A DNA stretch of 5,871 nt from an uncultured Spirochaetaceae bacterium. Its GTDB lineage: Bacteria > Spirochaetota > Spirochaetia > Treponematales > Treponemataceae. The stretch covers positions 1 to 5,871 of the forward strand of contig CACYDQ010000091.1 of the NCBI GenBank assembly GCA_902773215.1. Direction: 5' to 3'. Positions 5,101 through 5,871 of this stretch are shown piece by piece. The first letter of the stretch is position 1, and the number at the start of each line of letters is the position of its first letter. The translations under genes and the position numbers were made by a program. The notes beneath the pieces were generated by a model that was not told the DNA's origin, did no database searches, and worked only from the letters and a program-made list of their open reading frames with translations.

Positions 5101-5871
5101 GAACTCTCCCGCTGCATCGGTGTAGGAGACGGTCACCGTATAGGTCTTGGTAATGTCGTCGCTTGGTGCGATGCCGGGTGCGGTGCCGCCGGTAACCTCA
5201 TTGGCGGTGCGGGTCAGCGTTGCCCCGGTGCCCAGCTGGTTTCCGGACTCGTCCGTCCACACGTAGCTTACGCCTTCGGGCGCGTTCTCGAAGCCTTCCA
5301 CGCTGAGGGTGCTGGACACCGTGTCCGCAGTCTCAGGCTTGTACAGAAGTCCGGCGGGTGTTGCAAGTACATGGATGCCCTGGGGCAGGGTCCAGAACTG
5401 GCGGGCCAGGGAGACCGAAACCTGCATGCTGCCGCCGCGTACGACCTGCTGCCTGCTGCCCGTGTACAGGAGGCTTCCGTCGGCCCTGTACACGGAGAGT
5501 GAGACGGTAATGCCGGTTCCGCTCGGTATCCTGGGGATTGTGAACGTGACGCTGCCGCTTGCGTCCGCGCTGGCTGTGCCGGAGTAGCTGTAGCCGCCCC
5601 CGCTTATCGTCAGGGTCGCCTCTCCTCCGGCGGGAAGGCCTATGTCATCCGCGCTGAAGCTTATGGCCTGGCTTCCGGCCGAGGCGTTCTGCACCGTAGT
5701 GCTGCTGCCGCCTGTTGCCAGTTTGTCTATCAGCGTCTCCATGCCCTCGTCGGAATTGGAGAAGTTCAGTATGTCCGATGCCGAAATTCCACTGTCCGTC
5801 GAGCCTGAACTGGAGCTAAATCCTGTACTGGTATGGGTTTGCGGGGTGTTTGCCCCCCCCCCCCCCCCCCC
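2113..5871 (-). CDS. Large repeat-containing surface (lipo)protein with Ig-like modules and BspA-type leucine-rich repeats, N-terminus beyond window edge
   Basis: A probable cell-surface adhesin or ligand-binding protein; the function is inferred from architecture. The stop is TAA at 2115-2113. The frame is open to the window end, so at least 1252 codons are present. The first internal ATG (5742, taken as residue 1 below) is probably not the real start: 43 further codons upstream are open and read as a Gly run, then A-N-T-P-Q and a Ser/Thr/Gly-rich tether. This resembles the stretch after the lipobox Cys of spirochaete lipoproteins, but the signal peptide itself is out of view. Order: beta-rich domain (about 20-112); Ig/PKD-like domain (115-228); four related Ig-like modules (230-743); linker (745-829); thirteen 22/23-residue LRR units (830-1123); C-terminal tail to 1209 ending GTPPSP. 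The LRRs resemble BspA/TpLRR/DUF285 families, with VTNM and C-T-S-L-T-S signatures. No membrane anchor or sorting signal is visible at the C-terminus. Shifted and antisense frames stay open here because the repeat units are multiples of 3 bp. Confidence 0.9.
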   Translation of the reverse strand, partial: GGGGGGANTPQTHTSTGFSSSSGSTDSGISASDILNFSNSDEGMETLIDKLATGGSSTTVQNASAGSQAISFSADDIGLPAGGEATLTISGGGYSYSGTASADASGSVTFTIPRIPSGTGITVSLSVYRADGSLLYTGSRQQVVRGGSMQVSVSLARQFWTLPQGIHVLATPAGLLYKPETADTVSSTLSVEGFENAPEGVSYVWTDESGNQLGTGATLTRTANEVTGGTAPGIAPSDDITKTYTVTVSYTDAAGEFKTASASASVTVGLDATIPAFSFDMAAPASMDGSVGTASAWALTDLADGFTLTPAATEGSFPGGTSFHWEIQAAGGSLITRTTAVGEDCVVSPSDMGLDESIMGTQAAPTAITVRCTAKNDRAEEDVTAPARTQSVYLLYTIPAFSVLITPPSSYKASKSDTSDPLTPRYALVNTTDLFTLTPDPTASGVEFPAGTTFSWSVSVWSGSVPNTYSPADTAVGIDGVASFSGSGIAEADIGHTSAAANQISVSCTAHNPHALVAVDGSGSADAFVLYTMPEFTISIAPPDSYNAANSTAASNTYALTSLTDGFTLTATLPAGESFPPDTTFQWTCGGSSITGATDDSCTLLPSALGMTAASPGTPASPKSMILGCCASCPNAAEDRLAPDQTVKAFRLTVPEFKIVVTPPDGIASETSGTGESATTTYLIGATAVNDTEKTFKLEAVPVDAADSFPTGTKFAWKFHTAASFTTPPSSGDDKIRNNTARKICNGNPSTSGAPYMIECKPVLDGAVLPPANATESVRMKMVLTPADLDGVLSNPSSYITALGITGSGTLASPYKLPPMNGVDSDGLDAIKSALGRHSYSWNAVYVDLSETQLPDGLDMTSAFYECSTLVQAPRLPSDATDLYYCFYGCESLASAPEIPAGVTNMNGCFRACTSLASAPEIPDSVTNMKLCFYGCTSLTSATIPSSVTNMEECFGGCTSLTSAPEIPDSVTNMKWCFSRCTSLTSVPEIPASVTDLEACFSSCTSLISGPVISASVTSLKECFKGCTSLTSATLPAGVTDLEKCFSGCTSLTSAPEIPAGVTSLYSCFEECTSLTSAVIPAGVTDLTTCFYKCTSLVSAPEIPDSVTNMHMCFLSCTSLTSVTIPDSVTNMYHCFSNCTSLANAPVIPAGANVQGCFASCGSLTGNVVIKKSYAGSSFQEMFKCGDSAGKKPGESNPINIYVLGETIRQAMITALKNETSGNPNFIEGDADHPEGDPTSNIKVYVGTPPSP
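2374..3255 (-). repeat. Thirteen tandem 66/69-bp units encoding a BspA/TpLRR-type leucine-rich repeat array
   Basis: The 882 bp encode residues 830-1123 of the surface protein as 13 consecutive units: eight of 23 residues and five of 22. The 23-residue form starts A-P-E-I-P and the 22-residue form A-x-I-P; both continue (D/A)(S/G)VT(N/D/S)(M/L), two variable residues, CF, two variable residues, CTSLTS. Every unit has the C-F-x-x-C pair, 26 Cys in all. A degenerate unit (FYECSTLVQ) caps the N-terminal side, and the array decays into a cap after CGSLTG. On the plus strand the same repeat reads as recurring gtcaggctggtgcag and gtcacgctg words. Such arrays form curved solenoids that bind host or microbial ligands (family knowledge). 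The high DNA identity between units makes the array prone to recombination and to assembly collapse. Confidence 0.93.
3514..5055 (-). repeat. Four diverged tandem copies of a 121-135-residue Ig-like module in the surface protein
   Basis: Copies begin at T230 (5055, TIPAFSF), T354 (4683, TIPAFSV), T489 (4278, TMPEFTI) and T610 (3915, TVPEFKI); the last ends near 3514. Each shows the same order of landmarks: T-x-P-x-F start; P-P/A-P turn; Y/W-A-L-T-x-L-x-D-x-F-T-L-T strand; (S/E)FPxGTxFxW; a Ser/Gly-rich segment; a V-x-C-T-A-x-N-like strand in copies 1 and 2; and a final V-L-L-Y-like strand. The pattern suits an extracellular beta-sandwich stalk (inference). Protein-level similarity is clear, but the DNA has diverged well beyond that of the LRR units, implying older duplications. 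No specific domain family is recognised with certainty. Confidence 0.8.
5853..5871 (-). repeat. Homopolymeric G tract (C on plus strand), at least 19 bp, in the 5' coding region of the surface protein
   Basis: Nineteen consecutive C on the plus strand run to the last base of the window, so the true length is unknown. In the surface-protein frame the tract encodes at least six Gly followed by GCA (Ala) at 5853-5851. A +1 or -1 slip puts the ribosome into frames that meet TAG at 5818-5816 or TGA at 5768-5766. Poly-G tracts are known mediators of phase variation in treponemes and other host-associated bacteria; that this tract varies is inference. Confidence 0.85.

Noticed and set aside
4900..5502. 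A 200-codon plus-strand open frame opposite the Ig-like modules
   Set aside because: It is antisense to the continuous surface-protein frame, with low-complexity composition and no start context or domain.
5740..5742. ATG at 5742 as the real start of the surface protein
   Set aside because: The frame is open for 43 codons upstream with composition typical of a mature lipoprotein N-terminus, and a start here would leave a surface protein without a signal peptide. GAGG lies just upstream but too close to be convincing.

Overview
This window carries two genes, both on the minus strand, separated by one 250-bp AT-rich gap. Each gene runs off an edge of the window. In transcription order they are a very large repeat-built surface protein (5871 down to 2113, 5' end missing) and a DEAD-box RNA helicase of the DeaD/CsdA type (1862 down to 1, 3' end missing). 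The coding DNA is clearly GC-rich. The organism cannot be named from the sequence. The BspA/Treponema-type leucine-rich repeats of the CF..CTSLTS kind, the Ser/Gly/Thr-rich N-terminal stretch directly after a long poly-G tract, and the helicase architecture together suggest a host-associated, GC-rich Treponema-like spirochaete, possibly a metagenomic contig. A Bacteroidetes or Firmicutes carrier of BspA-like proteins is the main alternative.

Region 5871-2113: the surface protein has at least 1252 residues in the window. From its N-terminus it shows a poly-Gly run encoded by a homopolymeric tract, a Ser/Thr/Gly-rich tether, two beta-rich (Ig- or prealbumin-like) domains, four diverged copies of a 121-135-residue Ig-like module, a linker, thirteen 22/23-residue leucine-rich repeats with a strictly repeated Cys-Phe-x-x-Cys core, and a short C-terminal tail. 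The layout is a tether, then a beta-sandwich stalk, then an LRR head, as expected of an adhesin or ligand-binding surface protein. The start codon, the signal peptide (probably a lipobox) and the promoter lie beyond the window.

Region 2112-1863: this gap has no gene. It holds a candidate sigma70-type promoter, three TTGCA repeats at an exact 10-bp period overlapping its -35 element, a leader of roughly 130 nt, and a perfect 6-bp hairpin directly abutting the Shine-Dalgarno sequence of the helicase gene. I see no convincing intrinsic terminator after the surface-protein gene.

Region 1862-1: the helicase has an acidic N-terminal extension, a complete two-RecA-fold core with motif II as DEGD, a charged linker and the start of a DbpA-type RNA-binding domain.

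Nothing links the two products functionally. The helicase looks like a core RNA-metabolism gene, while the surface protein looks like a fast-evolving accessory gene. The strongest lead is the 19-bp G/C tract at the window edge. It lies in frame near the N-terminus of the surface protein, and a slip into either other frame meets a stop within about 13 or 29 codons, which is the design of a phase-variable ON/OFF switch. The second lead is the LRR array, where sequence variation is concentrated at the four positions around CF in each unit.
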